From positions 1,256,410 to 1,320,409 of the forward strand of contig JAJLRJ010000001.1 of assembly GCA_024195265.1 (NCBI GenBank): a DNA stretch of 64,000 nt, given 5' to 3'. Numbering within the stretch: the stretch's first letter is position 1; each line of letters opens with the position of its first letter. Position numbers and translations under genes: made by a program. This stretch comes from Dendrophyllia cribrosa (Eukaryota > Cnidaria > Anthozoa > Scleractinia > Dendrophylliidae). Under the pieces are notes generated by a model. The model ran no database searches, was not told the origin of the DNA, and worked only from the letters and a program-made list of their open reading frames with translations. Positions 10,318-23,100 of this stretch are shown here, in pieces.

Positions 10318-13300
10318 TCAGCAAAACGCTTCAACTGTTGAAAGTTTTATTCGCTGGCTGTGATTTCCTCCTTTTCCATTGGTGTCCATTAATCCGTTGG
10401 TCACAAAACAATCACATACACTACCTTCGGAACTTTGGTCGTTAATCTCGTTTTCGCTTTCCTCTTTAAGGTCCTCGATTTCTTCGTCAGACAACTTTTT
10501 CCTCCCTGAAAGAAATAAAAAACAGTTAGTTTTAAAAAAGTGCTTTTTTTATCATGAATAGAACTTCTTTGCGGTCATGTGTAGCATGTGGAATCGAGGG
10601 TAAGTTTTCACCCAGGTTGAAAAAGTTTCAGTTTTTGCATACAGCTCCGCTCTGCAAGTGAGCAAGGTAAACTAAATCCTGTGATTGTTCCAATGCACCC
10701 TCAAGATATATTAGTTTCCCATTATCATTAGCGGAACGTAAAGTCCAGCGTCTACGGTGACTCTCTCTATATTGGGCTAAATATCTACATTTTGCGCTAT
10801 AGAATGTTCATTTTCTTGCATCTAGTGAATTTCGCATGACTGCATCTACCGCGGAGCAGTTATTCGATACAACTGTATAAAAGCAACTTTGTATGCCCGA
10901 TAAATAATTGCAGTACATAATTTATATTCTCCCATTTCGAACCTACTATTAAAGTGCGTTACATATAGACACGAAACCAAAGATTCAAATGCATATATAA
11001 GCAATAGTCGCGACACATTCTTACCATCACACTGGTAGAGTAGGTTGGCTTGCAGGATATCAAACCTGCTGAGTGCTTTCCGCTGACCAACCTCCACATC
11101 TCTTTTCAGAGGTATTAGTGTGTCTAGCATAACAGGGAATCGAGAGAAGAAGGCTCTGTTGTAATGCATGATGGAGCCGTAATCGTACGGGACATCCTTT
11201 GAGTCGATCCATTTCCTGCCAAACCTGAAAAAGTTTCTTTCGTAACCTGAAGAACAATTAAACATAAACGTCATCTTTTAGGTTCAGTATAACAGCTGTT
11301 AATTTGTTACTGAAGAGAAATATACTCGATTGCTTTGTCGTGAAAATCCTCATTTTCTTATAGGACAGTTTCTTATGATGCAAACAACGACATTGTCTTT
11401 TATACATTACGAGCATGGTAACTTTTTAGGTGCCCTTAATTTTCTTCAGTTTTGCTTTTGCCATTCCCATAAATTGGATGCCACTCTATCGCAAGCTTGT
11501 CCCTAATCCTAAAGCATATTTTACTAGTTTTCCCCAATAGTTCAACAGTTATATTCGCTTCTACAACTTAACGAGCGATGACGTGGATAAGTGGCTAAGT
11601 GTCTTGTTGAAGGGTAATACACAAATGGCTGCGATGCATAAATGACAACTTTAACCACCGTGGGGTAGCTTTGACGGTTGACGGTTAAATTTTTTCCGAT
11701 ATTTACGGTTGACGGTTAAATTTTAGGGCTTTTGACGGTTAAATTTTAGGGCTTTTGACGGTTGACGGTTATCGAGGGGAAATTCCTTCTATGAATTGAA
11801 GTTAATATTAACTTTTGTATTTTTTTAATATTAAGTATTGTGTTTTGGTCTTTACCTGGTGAAATGAAGTGAAATTTTGCCAACGCACTCTACGACCTCT
11901 AACAATATATTTTGAAGATGTTTAATTTATACGATGAAGTGAAAATATTATATATATATATAATTTACAAATTAGTGTGGGAAGGGAGATATGGACAACT
12001 AATTGCCTCATAATCTTTGGATCACCAACCTATTCTCGTTAGGAAGGCGATTCACAGCGATTTCTGAAATATATACATAGACAGTTAAATTGAGAACAGA
12101 AATTTTCACAACAAAGATTACGAGTGAAAAAGTGCCTCAGTCGGGAGTTGAACCCGGGTCTCCTGATGACCGGACAGATGCCTTAACCACTAGGCCACTA
12201 AGACAACCACACTTACACAAACACAAACACAAACAACACATTTGTGGCTTTGCATCTATCCGGTCATCAGGAGACCCGGGTTCAACTCCCGGCTGAGGCA
12301 CTTTTTCACTCATAATCTTTGTTGTGAAAATTTCTGTTCTCAATTTAACTGTCTATGTATATATTTCAGAAATCGCTGTGAATCGCCTTCCTAACGAGAA
12401 TAGGTTGGTGATCCAAAGATTATGAGGCAATTAGTTGTCCATATCTCCCTTCCCACACTAATTTGTAATTTAATTTCCTTTGGGAGTGGACTGTGAATAG
12501 CTGAACGATTGGGTAAAAGATGGTCCTTGATGAGTAAGGAAGTCAAGAATCTATGCTGAACGGATAAGTCACACTTGTTTAATATGGAAACAATGCCTTG
12601 CCGTTTAACTCGCTCTCTCCGTCGCCGGTCACGAGGAGTGGCAGCTTTAGGTCAAGTTGTTGCTGTGTTACAGTAATTTTCAGTTTTTCCATTTAATTTT
12701 ACTAATCAAATGAGCCGAGACCAAATTTGTTTGCCAAATCGTTTATACCGAGGAAATCGATTAAATGTTGTTTGAAACTACCAATGCTTTTTGGGTCCTC
12801 ACCAATGGAAACTCACGTCTTATATTATCCGATTGGTTTCTCTTCTGCTTTACGATAAAAGCTTACCGTACCACGGCTTTCAGGGCCCTCTACATCGATC
12901 AGGAATGGCGCGGCTTGACGTGGTCAGAAACAAGTTATCAAATGAATGTAGTAAATAATTAATATTTTGAAACTGGAAGTATTTCAAGATAGAAGCCTGT
13001 TGTGATGTCGGTTTAGGCGCAAATTAGTAAAGAGCGTAAAGTGAGTATATTTGGGAACATGGCAACTGGTTTACCAGTTTAAAGGTTCTTTGTGAGCCAG
13101 AAGTACGTGATGGGCAGCTTGAAACCGTTTGTCGGTAAACATGTTTTGACGGTTGACGGTAAAAATTACCCTTTTTTGACGGTTGACGGTTAAATTTTAG
13201 GCCGTTTGACGGCTGACGGTTAACACCATTGAGACCCTCTAAATAGCCCGTTGCTTTTTCTACTACACGGCAACCTCTTCAGTAGTAATGGACTCTTCTT

Positions 13301-15042
13301 CTTCCATTAAACTTGCCTCCTTCACTTCTGAAGATTTTCTAGCTACATTTGGTTTTCTGGTACTTTATCCCAGAGGAACGTAGCAGTGTTCTCGCTCAGT
13401 CGCTTAATACTAAAGAAACTGGAACTATGCTCAAGCCCCTATGGCAAAACTGGTTCGTTTAATCTTTAATTTGGAGTGGACACGGTCTTTAATGACATCA
13501 GCATATTTATAGCCGGTTTAAGGTCCTTACCAGGAAGGATATTCTTTTTGAGAATTCTGACGAACTTGTTCCTGTCAGGGCGGCTGTGTTCATGAAAAAA
13601 GCCTACAGCATGACCAAGTTCATGGATGATATTTCCTACTTTGCACCTGAGTGCTGGGCTGCCTATCGTTAGTTTCTGCATTTTGTCGCCACCGCGACCA
13701 ACGCGAGAAGCACAACTATAAAGAGCAAACAAGAATAAGTAAAATCCAAGCCGCTGCGACTCTGTATCTTTTTTCTAAGATCGCTAGAAGGTGACTAACC
13801 ACCTATTGAGAATGAAAAACAAAATAAGAAGTTGATTTGGAACAGGAGGTCGCATCAGTTATCTCTCATTTAACTTATTTAAATAACAAACAATGCTTAT
13901 CTTTTTACATTACGAGCTGAAAAACAACTGAAAAATAACAATTGGGTAGAGGGATCCAACCATGATCGTGCATCCTATGGTCGACTTGTTAACGTCCCTA
14001 ATTCATCAATATACCTACCCTCCCTCGAACACAAATTTGATGTATCCAAAGTTGTCAGGTGAATTCTTAACACGTTTAAACTTGAGACAGGTGTGTTTCT
14101 GCCAATGACGCATGGCTGCACGAGCCCTTCGTCTGCCTATCCTATCTTGAATAAAAGGAAAAATAATAAATTAGCCAGTAAAAGGTACAATGTTGGGAAA
14201 AGAACTCTTCAGAAGAACACGTTTTTGAAGCTGTTTATAGTCTCTTGACAATTTCTTCGATGAAATTTGTATTTTGTTTCTCTTGTCATATTTCTGTCGC
14301 TTATAGGATTGAAAGGGTTAACAAGATATGTGTTTGCTTTGAAGAGGGACTGAACAATCCTTTACGTCTGTTTTAAATGAGGCCAGATCAAACCTTTAAT
14401 ATGAATATTACTTTTCATGCCCTAGTAATACAAATAATTTTCATGTGCAATGAAACCACTCATCCAAAATCACCACTATCAGCGAAAGAGACCAGTTATT
14501 GGCAGTCAGTACGTATCGTAAATGTTGTTTGATTTATTTTGACTTTGATTGTACATGTATTTTTAATAATAATTTTATAGACTAACCCACTCCTTTGTGA
14601 AAATCGTAGTAGACTTGACCTTTCGGCCAAAGGTACATTGTGTCCTTAATAAGTGCCCGTTTGGCTCCTTCTTGTGTGTCATCTTTGTTTTTTATGTTAT
14701 CCAGGTAAGCCTGTTGTTGTGGTGTCAGCATCATATCGCCTTCGAAGTAGTCTTTGCCTAAGTTCTCTTCACCTTAACAACAAAACAACACACACGACGA
14801 GTCATTATTATAGATCCACACATCTCTTCTCTCCAAATTGTGTTAATTTTACTTACTTTAATAAACGGAAATTCTTCCGAGCGTTAAAAGACATTGACAG
14901 CTTATAATTGTTGCGCATGCGTGCTTACCAATGTCGTCATTGTCCTGTTGCTGGACCGCATCCTCTTCTTCTTGAGCCAGCGTTGCTCGGTCAGTGGCAA
15001 GCTGATTCGGCGTTTCTGGAGCAATCACAGGTACACTAACAC
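10318..15042 (-). CDS. ASTL-4: astacin zinc metalloprotease, 5' end not found
   Basis: Six minus-strand exons are supported: 14929-15042, 14587-14772, 14019-14145, 13531-13715, 11025-11246 and 10318-10505 (stop TGA). They join in frame with GT-AG junctions and give 340 codons before the stop. The first exon encodes an acidic pro-segment. The second holds the pro-peptide Asp-switch motif YFEGD, then the mature-enzyme start region. The third has WQKHTC. The fourth carries the zinc site [18 protein letters not shown]. The fifth carries the Met-turn YGSIMHY and ends near the fourth conserved Cys (LLYQC). The last exon is an acidic tail (DEEIEDLKEESENE). The protein would be a secreted zinc endopeptidase zymogen if a signal peptide is supplied. 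No signal-peptide exon was found in the 0.4 kb separating it from ASTL-3, so it is either 5'-truncated or the second half of an ASTL-3 transcript. Intron 5 (11247-13530) holds repeats. Confidence 0.85.
11675..11770 (+). repeat. GACGGTT tandem repeat block 1
   Basis: Four or more copies of TTGACGGTTGACGGTTAAAT-like units lie in intron 5 of ASTL-4. A second block of the same family, in the same orientation, is at 13143-13222. The two blocks enclose the palindromic SINE, so the whole stretch 11.67-13.22 kb may be a composite repeat. Confidence 0.75.
11966..12467. repeat. Palindromic tRNA-SINE (head-to-head arms)
   Basis: Arms of about 216 bp (11966-12181 and 12252-12467) are almost exact reverse complements around a 70-bp centre containing ACACAAACACAAACACAAAC. 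Each arm carries the 3' half of a tRNA-like sequence with a B-box (GGTTCAACTCC). One full tRNA-like fold crosses the left arm and centre (12134-12204). It lies inside intron 5 of ASTL-4. It looks like two SINE copies in inverted orientation or an inverted duplication of one SINE. Confidence 0.85.
12134..12204 (-). tRNA. tRNA-like sequence (SINE head or tRNA pseudogene)
   Basis: On the minus strand the 71 nt begin GTCTTAG and end CTGAGGC, which pair over all seven acceptor positions allowing G-U. An A-box TGGCCTAGTGG and a B-box GGTTCAACTCC are present. The D-stem GCCT/AGGC pairs. The anticodon stem is imperfect; the loop would read GGT (Thr-like), but I do not trust the identity. The surrounding palindrome makes a SINE origin more likely than a working tRNA gene. 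Confidence 0.55.
13143..13222 (+). repeat. GACGGTT tandem repeat block 2
   Basis: Three to four units of TTTGACGGTTGACGGTTAAA-type sequence ending in GACGGCTGACGGTTAACACC. It belongs to the same family and orientation as the block at 11675-11770. Confidence 0.7.
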
Positions 15043-15442
15043 CTGTAGAGTTATTTTAAATAAATAAAATAACAAAATTAACTATTTTCACCCTAATTTC
15101 TTCTTAGATTCTTGTTTTGATAGCCTCCAGAGCATGAGTCTTGCTCAAAGATGGCTCATGAAATTGAATAGCAGGTTATGTGTGTTTGTCATTTCTACAA
15201 TACGACATAAAAATATATATTTAAGTAAAAAGTTGAATTTGACACGTTTTCTCACATTTTGAGATGCAAAAGCTGCCTTTGATATGTATTAATTTTTCGA
15301 CAAAAAAGTTCCAGAGGAATTTAGTGTAACAGTAATAATAATAAACACTTCCACAAGTCCAAGAAATAGCTAAAGAAACTAAACAAAATCAGTAATCAAG
15401 ATAATAAAATTTGCCATGCATGGCAACAGTCTCTACTAAGGA

Positions 15443-18400
15443 CTAAATAATTACTATTATTGTCGACAGCAAGCGCCTACCTCTTGAGTAAGAAATATTA
15501 TCATCTTCCTCGTCATCTCCTTCTAATATATCAGCAGTATCTCCACTGTATATTTTGTTTAACTGAGGTGTAATCTGATTTCCTTTAAACACTTCAGATC
15601 TGGAACCAGCCTTGTTATCATTGATCTTTTTGCCATTTGGCTCAGATTTATTTGATGGAATAAACTTTTTTGAGCCCTTTTTCCCCTTTAAAACCGTTTG
15701 TAGATGACTTCCTCTCTTTCCTGCCTTGTGAACTGCGCTGTCTTCTTGCTTTTTAGACTGCAGATGTTCATCTTCGTTGTGTTTGTGTTTATGTTGTTGT
15801 ACTTTGCTTTTCCTTAGGACCTTGATTTCCTTCTCATAGAGTGGTCGATCCCATAAGTCCTTGTCTGTAGATCCTCTTGTTGTCGAATCTGTTTTATTGT
15901 AGTAATCTGTGGTGAACACCAATGGTTAGTATGTACCTACTAAAACCACTGCCGTTGAGAGAGGACGTTCACACCCAACCTCCAACAAGGTTACAATCCC
16001 GGGGTCGGCATTAATATATATCCCGGGGTATTCGATATCATCGGTAACTGGTAGCTAACTGTTAGTATCTACACGTATAAGATGATTACAAAGAAAAGAC
16101 AAATTCCTTTTAAGATGAGTTAGAATAAAATTGAGGAGAATAACTAGAAATCCTTGTGTCTTCGATTTCTCTCAGCTAACTTTAGCTAACTGCTAATTTA
16201 CTACCATGTAAAGCACTAATTCTCGTTTGAATTTGTGTTTTTTTTTTATAAAACCGATCCCAGTTAATTAAAGGGACACTGTCCCGCCTTATTTTCATTT
16301 TTATATATTCACCCAATTCCACCAAATATACAACTTACTTAAACAAACAGATTCTATAGAATAAAACAGAAGCACTTGTTTGGAGTTTAAAGTGCAGGAT
16401 TGCAAGAATGGAAGTGGATTACAGTTCATCAAATTTGTTTTCTTGACCAAAGAGACAAAATAACCACTGAAAAGGTCAAAAATTCCCAAGGAATGACAAC
16501 GTAGATTTCTTGACAGGCGGCAGGAGCCCATCAATAGGGCTCCTGCCGCCTGTCAAGAAATCTACCTTGTCATTTCTTGGGAATTTTTTACCTTTTCAGT
16601 GGTTATTTTGTCTCTTTGGTTAAAATTTCTTTTCTTTCATCACTTTTGGCGATTTTCCTTCATATTTCAAGATAGCAAAGCAAGCTTAAAGCAAGTTCCT
16701 GGCCAGCCGGGACACCGTCCCTAAAGGAGACATATAAGTGGGTCAGTTCCAGTAGATAACTGCTTATTGCACTGATCTATACATACATGTCCTGATCTAT
16801 ACATATACATGTTTTCAATTTTTTCAGATTGAAATCCGTTTTAACCGAGGTTTTATTTAACACCGTCACTGGCTATTTAACCTTCAGAATCATTAAGCAC
16901 CATGCATTTCTGTGTTATCAGTAACGGTAACATACCTTGACTACCTGGGCAGTTGTACAGTAGGTTTCCCTGTAGGGCATCCTTTTGGCTAAGACCAATC
17001 CTTTGACCAATAGATGCACTGGAGTCCATGGGTTCTATGGTCTTTAAACTGGGCGATTTAGTGAAAAAGAACTCGCCGTAATGCAGGACAGAGTCATAGT
17101 CGTAGCCCACCTTACGAGAGTCGACAGTTTCTAGAGTTTCTTTTCTGAAGTTCTTCTCGTATCCTAAGGAAAAACATCTTTCGTGTGAAAATTTTAGGAT
17201 CACAACTTCTCACAAGAAGGGGGGGGGGGGGGGTGGGGGAGGGGGGGGGGGGAAGAGTGAGAGGGAGTGGATGGGGGGGGGGGGGGAGAGAAGGAGGGAG
17301 TGGATGCAACCCACCCCTATGGTTTTTCTCAGATGTTTTCAAGTGCATTTATTTCAGCATATTTTAGCCTGCGTGGCAGGCTAAAATATGCTGGGGGCGC
17401 TAAAAAGGAGAGGGGAGAAGGAAAGGATCACCTTTTATAAGAACCGGGCCATTCGCATTACGCCCACCGATTTCTTTGTAATCGAATTACGTCACGCGGG
17501 AATTTACTATGTTTACCGCCCAGCGCAAATTAGCCAATGAGAATTTTGCGGCCGCCAGCGACGGCAGAAATGAACAAATGGGGTCTTTATTGCAGGCGTC
17601 CTTTCCCTCTCTCCCCAGTTCCCTTCTCCCCGACGCCTGCATCGCAGGCTAGCACATCACGTCTTAAGGTGGCTCCATATAGTTTTTAACGCGCGAGGCA
17701 TGTTAACGAAAATGGCGAGAACGCGCGGTTTTTTATTTTGATGACGTTACGAACTTAAAGAGGTTTCTTTGGAAACTAAAATGTTTATTGCACGCATTCC
17801 ACACGGTAAATTTTGAAATTGGTAGAATTTTGTTTGTTCTCGATCACAAAAAAAAGACAACAATTTTTGTACATACACAAACCCAATAAACAATAAACTG
17901 CAGGGCTGATCTGACTACGTAAGAAAAGACTTTGCGAGACACCAACACGACAGAAACCGATAAAGTAGGATCGTAACCGTGGACAGCCGTTTCGTTGTTA
18001 TCGCAACTCATCAGCACGGTGTAGCGAACTAAATGCCGCCAGCAAGAAGCCAGCGCAAATAGAATTCACAATGACCCGTTCACGATATCAGGTTCCGTAC
18101 TATGTACTCACCTGTCACTCGAATCACGCGCTGCCACATCACGTGTGCCGAGGAACAAAGAGCCCATAGTGTCGCAAAGATGTCTCTCAAAGAACAATGT
18201 AGATGGACAAAGCTGGCTTCTTGCTGTCGACATTTAGTTCGTTACACCGTGCTGATGAGTTGCAATAACAAGGAAACGGCTGTCCACAGTTACGATCCTA
18301 CTTTATCGGTTTCTGTCGTGATGGTGTCTCGCAAAGTCTTTTTTTACGTAGTCAGATCAGCCCTGCAGTTTATTGTTTGTTTGTTCATTTTTTGGCTGGT

Positions 18401-20078
18401 TAGGTCTTCCGCAGATCCTACGTATACCGTTAGCAGCATTATCGTTTGCGGTCCTTTGCAGATTTCACAAACCCAATAAACGTAAAAAACGAAAAATGAG
18501 TAAATTGCCAAAAATTATGTACCGATTTTTTTTATGGCTTTGTTATATTAGACTTACTGAATATCCTGAGTATTTGCCATGTAAAATACCGAGAAAATCC
18601 GTTGAGAGTTTTGCTAGCCTTGAACTACAAGCCCAACAACTCAATCATTGGTTGCCATGGTAACGAGACAAGACTGTCAAATTAGACTTCTCCGTAAACG
18701 AGAAAGCCTAAGCTACGTGTATGCGTATATTATGCCTAGTATCGCGAAACAAAACTCTCGAAAGACAACAATATGTTCGTGTATATTTTATTTGGAAGAC
18801 TGGCCAAGTTCGTTTGTCCCACATTTTATCACACATTTTGGCAAAGTTTAGTGGCAACGAGATATGACGTCATAAGTTACATTAGGTCAAGCCATGTTTG
18901 AATAAAAATGTGCAGAAGCAGCCAAAGAAACAGATCTGGAGAAATGCCATCAATTCATTTTATAAACGTGCAGTACTCACCGCCTTCCACGTTGTCGAAG
19001 TTGATGCGGACATACTGATCACGGTCCGGTCGACTGTGTTCATGGAAGAATCCCAAAGAGTGTGCTATTTCATGCACAATGTTACCGTGTTTACAAGTAA
19101 CGCTTAAATCTGCGTTTCCTACTGAAATTGTTTGCCTGCCACCAATACGTCCCACATAGGAAGAGCATCTGAAAACAAAAAGAACAACAACAACTAACGA
19201 TGCGGTGAAAACAGCAGATGCCATTTGATAAAATATTTATCGATCCGATTTTTTCCCCAATCATGAAGGTGGCTTCCTAGAGTATTAGCAATTGCACCTA
19301 CACAAACTCTCATGAGTTACAGAATAACATAATTTTCTTGTGTTGCAATTTGGGCTCGCGAAATTAACTAGTAAGGATGCCAACATATTTTATTAGCTCA
19401 TTTGTGAGTTGTCACTCTTTTGCCAGAAGCCATTGCCATGGCAACAGTGCCTCTAAAAAATGGCAAATACTGTTCAAGAATTGAAATTAATTCTTTAATA
19501 TCTCGAGTTTCTTTTTCTTTAATTTATACAAAATGTTTGTCATTCGTACGTACCCTCCCTCGTAGACAAATTCCATGTAGTCTTCATCACTGTAAGTTTT
19601 TGGTCTAAATTGAAGGCACGTTTTTTTGCTCCACTCTTTAATTGCTGATTGGATATATTCCTTACTGATATAACCTGCAAACCATGCATCGGTGTCAGTT
19701 CTCCTTACACGTGGGTATGCAATTTACCCAAAACAGTGCGAAACACATTGCTCGTGATGCACAATTTAGTATGCTCGTGTTACGATGGGAAATCTGAGGG
19801 CGGGATGATATTTCAAGTTATCGGAATTAAATTATGGAACAGTATCCCTGTCGAAATACGGGACTGAAGACTCCATCGATTTATTCCAATTTATTTTAAA
19901 AACAAAATACTTACTAGACCTGGCACTAGCTTAAAGCATTGCTCTTCACTGTAATTGTTTTACTTCAATTGAATATATAATTTTTTACTATATTTGTAGC
20001 TTACGACAGGGATTCGTATTCTCTTAAGTAGTTTAACATTTTTAGCCACTATAGTTTATCAGATTTACAACTAGTTGA

Positions 20079-20109
<31 letters not shown>

Positions 20110-23100
20110 CCCTCTTAATTTAACAAGAACTCTACGAGAAGTAAAGTCGGGCTTTAGGGTGTTCTTTGCGGTCACACAAGGTGATCCGATCTGTCACGTA
20201 CGTTACTGCGTCATTTGAAACCTTTAATCAGTCTTTCGCAATCACTCGTGCATGCAAGGTCCATTCTGATCTGTTCCTCGAAAAGAAAAGAAAAGAAAAG
20301 GAAATCGTTATCGATTGGAACTCTCACCAAATCCGGCAATAATGTAAGTTGCTTTTACTTGATCATGATGTTTCGTTTCGTCATTTTCCTTTTTTTTATG
20401 TTGTGAATTGGTTTTCCGGCAGTTTTAGTTTCGTATTACAACTACGAAATAAAGAATAAACAGCCAATGGATTCTACAGTGTCACAGTGAATCTTCGATT
20501 GTGGAGCAGTTACACTACTGGCTATGGTTCGAATTCTTAATTTCTTATGTACGCTAAAAGCCCGGTTTCACAACTCGTAGAGTTCGTGTTTTCAATTAGT
20601 TGCTATCTGATCTCTTATGACCTTGAAGTTGCTATGTAAAGTGATATGACGTCATTTTGTGGTTATTTTTATCTGTGAATACGCGAAGCAATGTCTTTGA
20701 CTTCAAACTCAGTATGGAAAATAGAAATCGATCTGTGGACTTCAAATGGATTTTTCAAAACTTCGGTAAACGCAACAGCACGATATATGTTTCTAAATGT
20801 GAAGCCATTCGAGAAAGCGCCAACCTTTTTATCAATTCATCTAAACTCTTAATCTCAAAAACACTTGAAACAGAAACACTTTGCCGCTGGCTATAAACCA
20901 CTTGAAACAGACTTTTCTGATCGACTCAGAGTAAAACTGAATTTATAAGTCGGGTAGCCTTGGCATGCTGCCTGACTAATAATTAATTTGTCATCTACTT
21001 GCTTATATACCATATTTATTGAACAGCGCCCTTTTCGAATCAACACTCCCTTGAACTTAATAGATGTTTATTATAAACATTTTTGACTAGTGTAATAAAC
21101 AATGTGCGTGGTCAGGAGCCAAATCGGCTTTGTGCGTGGTGAAGTTGTTGAAATAATGAAGTTCTGTAGCTAGAGTTTCTATCAACAAGACTTGTTAGTA
21201 ATTAAGAACAAATGAAAAAAAAAAAGCTGAAAATTTGGACATTTCAGGCGCTACTTGAATAGAGGTCGTCAAAAACACCCCACCTACATGTAGTTTAAAT
21301 ATATATGTTTATATATATATTTACCTAAAACACTGCCCGCCTCGATTAGCTCTTGCTATCTGGGGTCATGTCAATGTAAATTGTAATTAAATTTAAATGA
21401 ATAAAGTTGTTGTTCCTTTGTTGTTGTAGAGCGTGAACTTAAAGTTCTTTTCAACAGATTAGTACTTACTAAGGCCGTCGGCAAGAACGTATGGTACTAC
21501 ACCATTAACCCATAATTTTCGAGTGTCTTTTATAAGAGCTCTCGCTTGAAGATCATTCTGGGATGCATCTATATAGTCTTTTTGTTGTGGTGTAAGTAAA
21601 ATATCTCCTTCAAAGTAATCCTTTCCAAGATTTAATTCGCCATACGTTGCTGGAACAAAAAAGTAACGCAACATCGTTAGAAAATGGTTCAATACAAATT
21701 TCATGTACAAATAGAGGCATAAGTTTCGAATCAGTTATAAGAATAGGCTTCTTTCATGGTTGCGGGAATGTTATTTGTAATTACCTTGTTGTAAAATGAA
21801 CTGTTGTTCCATTTCAAATCAAAGTTGGGAACTCTTGATAGTGTAAAGGGATACTGTCCCGCCGAAATAATAAAATTCCGGGTAGCTTATTTCTATGTTA
21901 TATCGTCAAATTCCATTAAATATACAACTAAATTGGATAAAAACATTCTATAGAGCAAACCAGAAGCATATTTTAGTTTGGAGATAAAGTGCAGGATTTC
22001 AAGGATGAAAGTGGATTACAATTCATCAAATTTGATTTTGTGACAGGCGGTCAAGAAATCAAAGTTTCCATTCTGGTGGAATTTTCACTGTTTTAGTGAT
22101 TTTGTCCCGTTTGTTAATATTTCTTTGCTTTCATCACTTTTGGCGATTTGTTCTTACTGTTTCAAGATAATAAAACAAGCCTAAAGTAAGTTCCTGGTTA
22201 TAACCATGACACGTTGTTATATAGCAGGAGTTTTTCTCAATACAACGCGGACGTTGATTGGTTGATTCATGGTCACATGACATCTAACAAAGAAACCGTT
22301 TTCCGCCAATTGTCCTAAGCAGGCAACAATTTTGTCGTCAGGAGTAACATTGCTCTGTTGCCCGCTAGCGCACGTGATCAGACCGTGACAAAAGGTGGCG
22401 TGATTATGATGCGATTAATCTTTACCTCGAGTGCTCGGCGCGTTTTTCAAACTGTGTTGTGTTGTGTTTTTTGTGTTGCTATATAACAAATCACTTACAT
22501 GTAATGATTGATCCCTCGGAAAACAGTGAATTTGTTTTCCTCGAATCTCGACTTCGTCTCGGGAAACATCGAGATTCTCTGGAAACAAAATTCACTGTTT
22601 CCCTCGGAGCCAGTCATTAAGTGTTTTATCAGCCTGGACGCTGTCCCTTTAAGGGTGGTCAGAATCTTAGTATTTTCCTTTTTATGTTATATTTAAAACC
22701 TATGTGCCATGTTTTTACCTGCATGTGCACAAACCTGGTCATGTAGCCATAGACTCGTTTAAGAGTGGCAAATGACTCACAATATATTTAACTGACTACT
22801 AGCTATACCTTCCCTCTCCTGGTCGTACATCTTAAACGATGTTGGATCTATCTTTGGATCAAACAATGTGGCGCTGCTTCCTGAAACTGTGCTGGAAACT
22901 GAAACCAAGAAGATCATCCTTACCAAGTTGGGTTTCAAATGGAGTTATAGGCTTCCCCTACCCTGTCACCTTGAAAGAAAAAATCCCGAGAGGCCCACGT
23001 CCAGAATCACATAAATCACCTCTTCGATTGCCATGTTGCCGGCATGATTGTCCTGATGGTGTAGTGGTGATCACATCTAACTAGTATGCAGGAGGACGTG

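Noticed and set aside
12134..12204. Functional threonine tRNA gene
   Set aside because: The anticodon stem is imperfect and the sequence is embedded in a SINE palindrome, so I list it only as tRNA-like.
20079..20117. Poly-C as a retrotransposon tail
   Set aside because: No element body or target duplication could be tied to it; kept as a simple tract.
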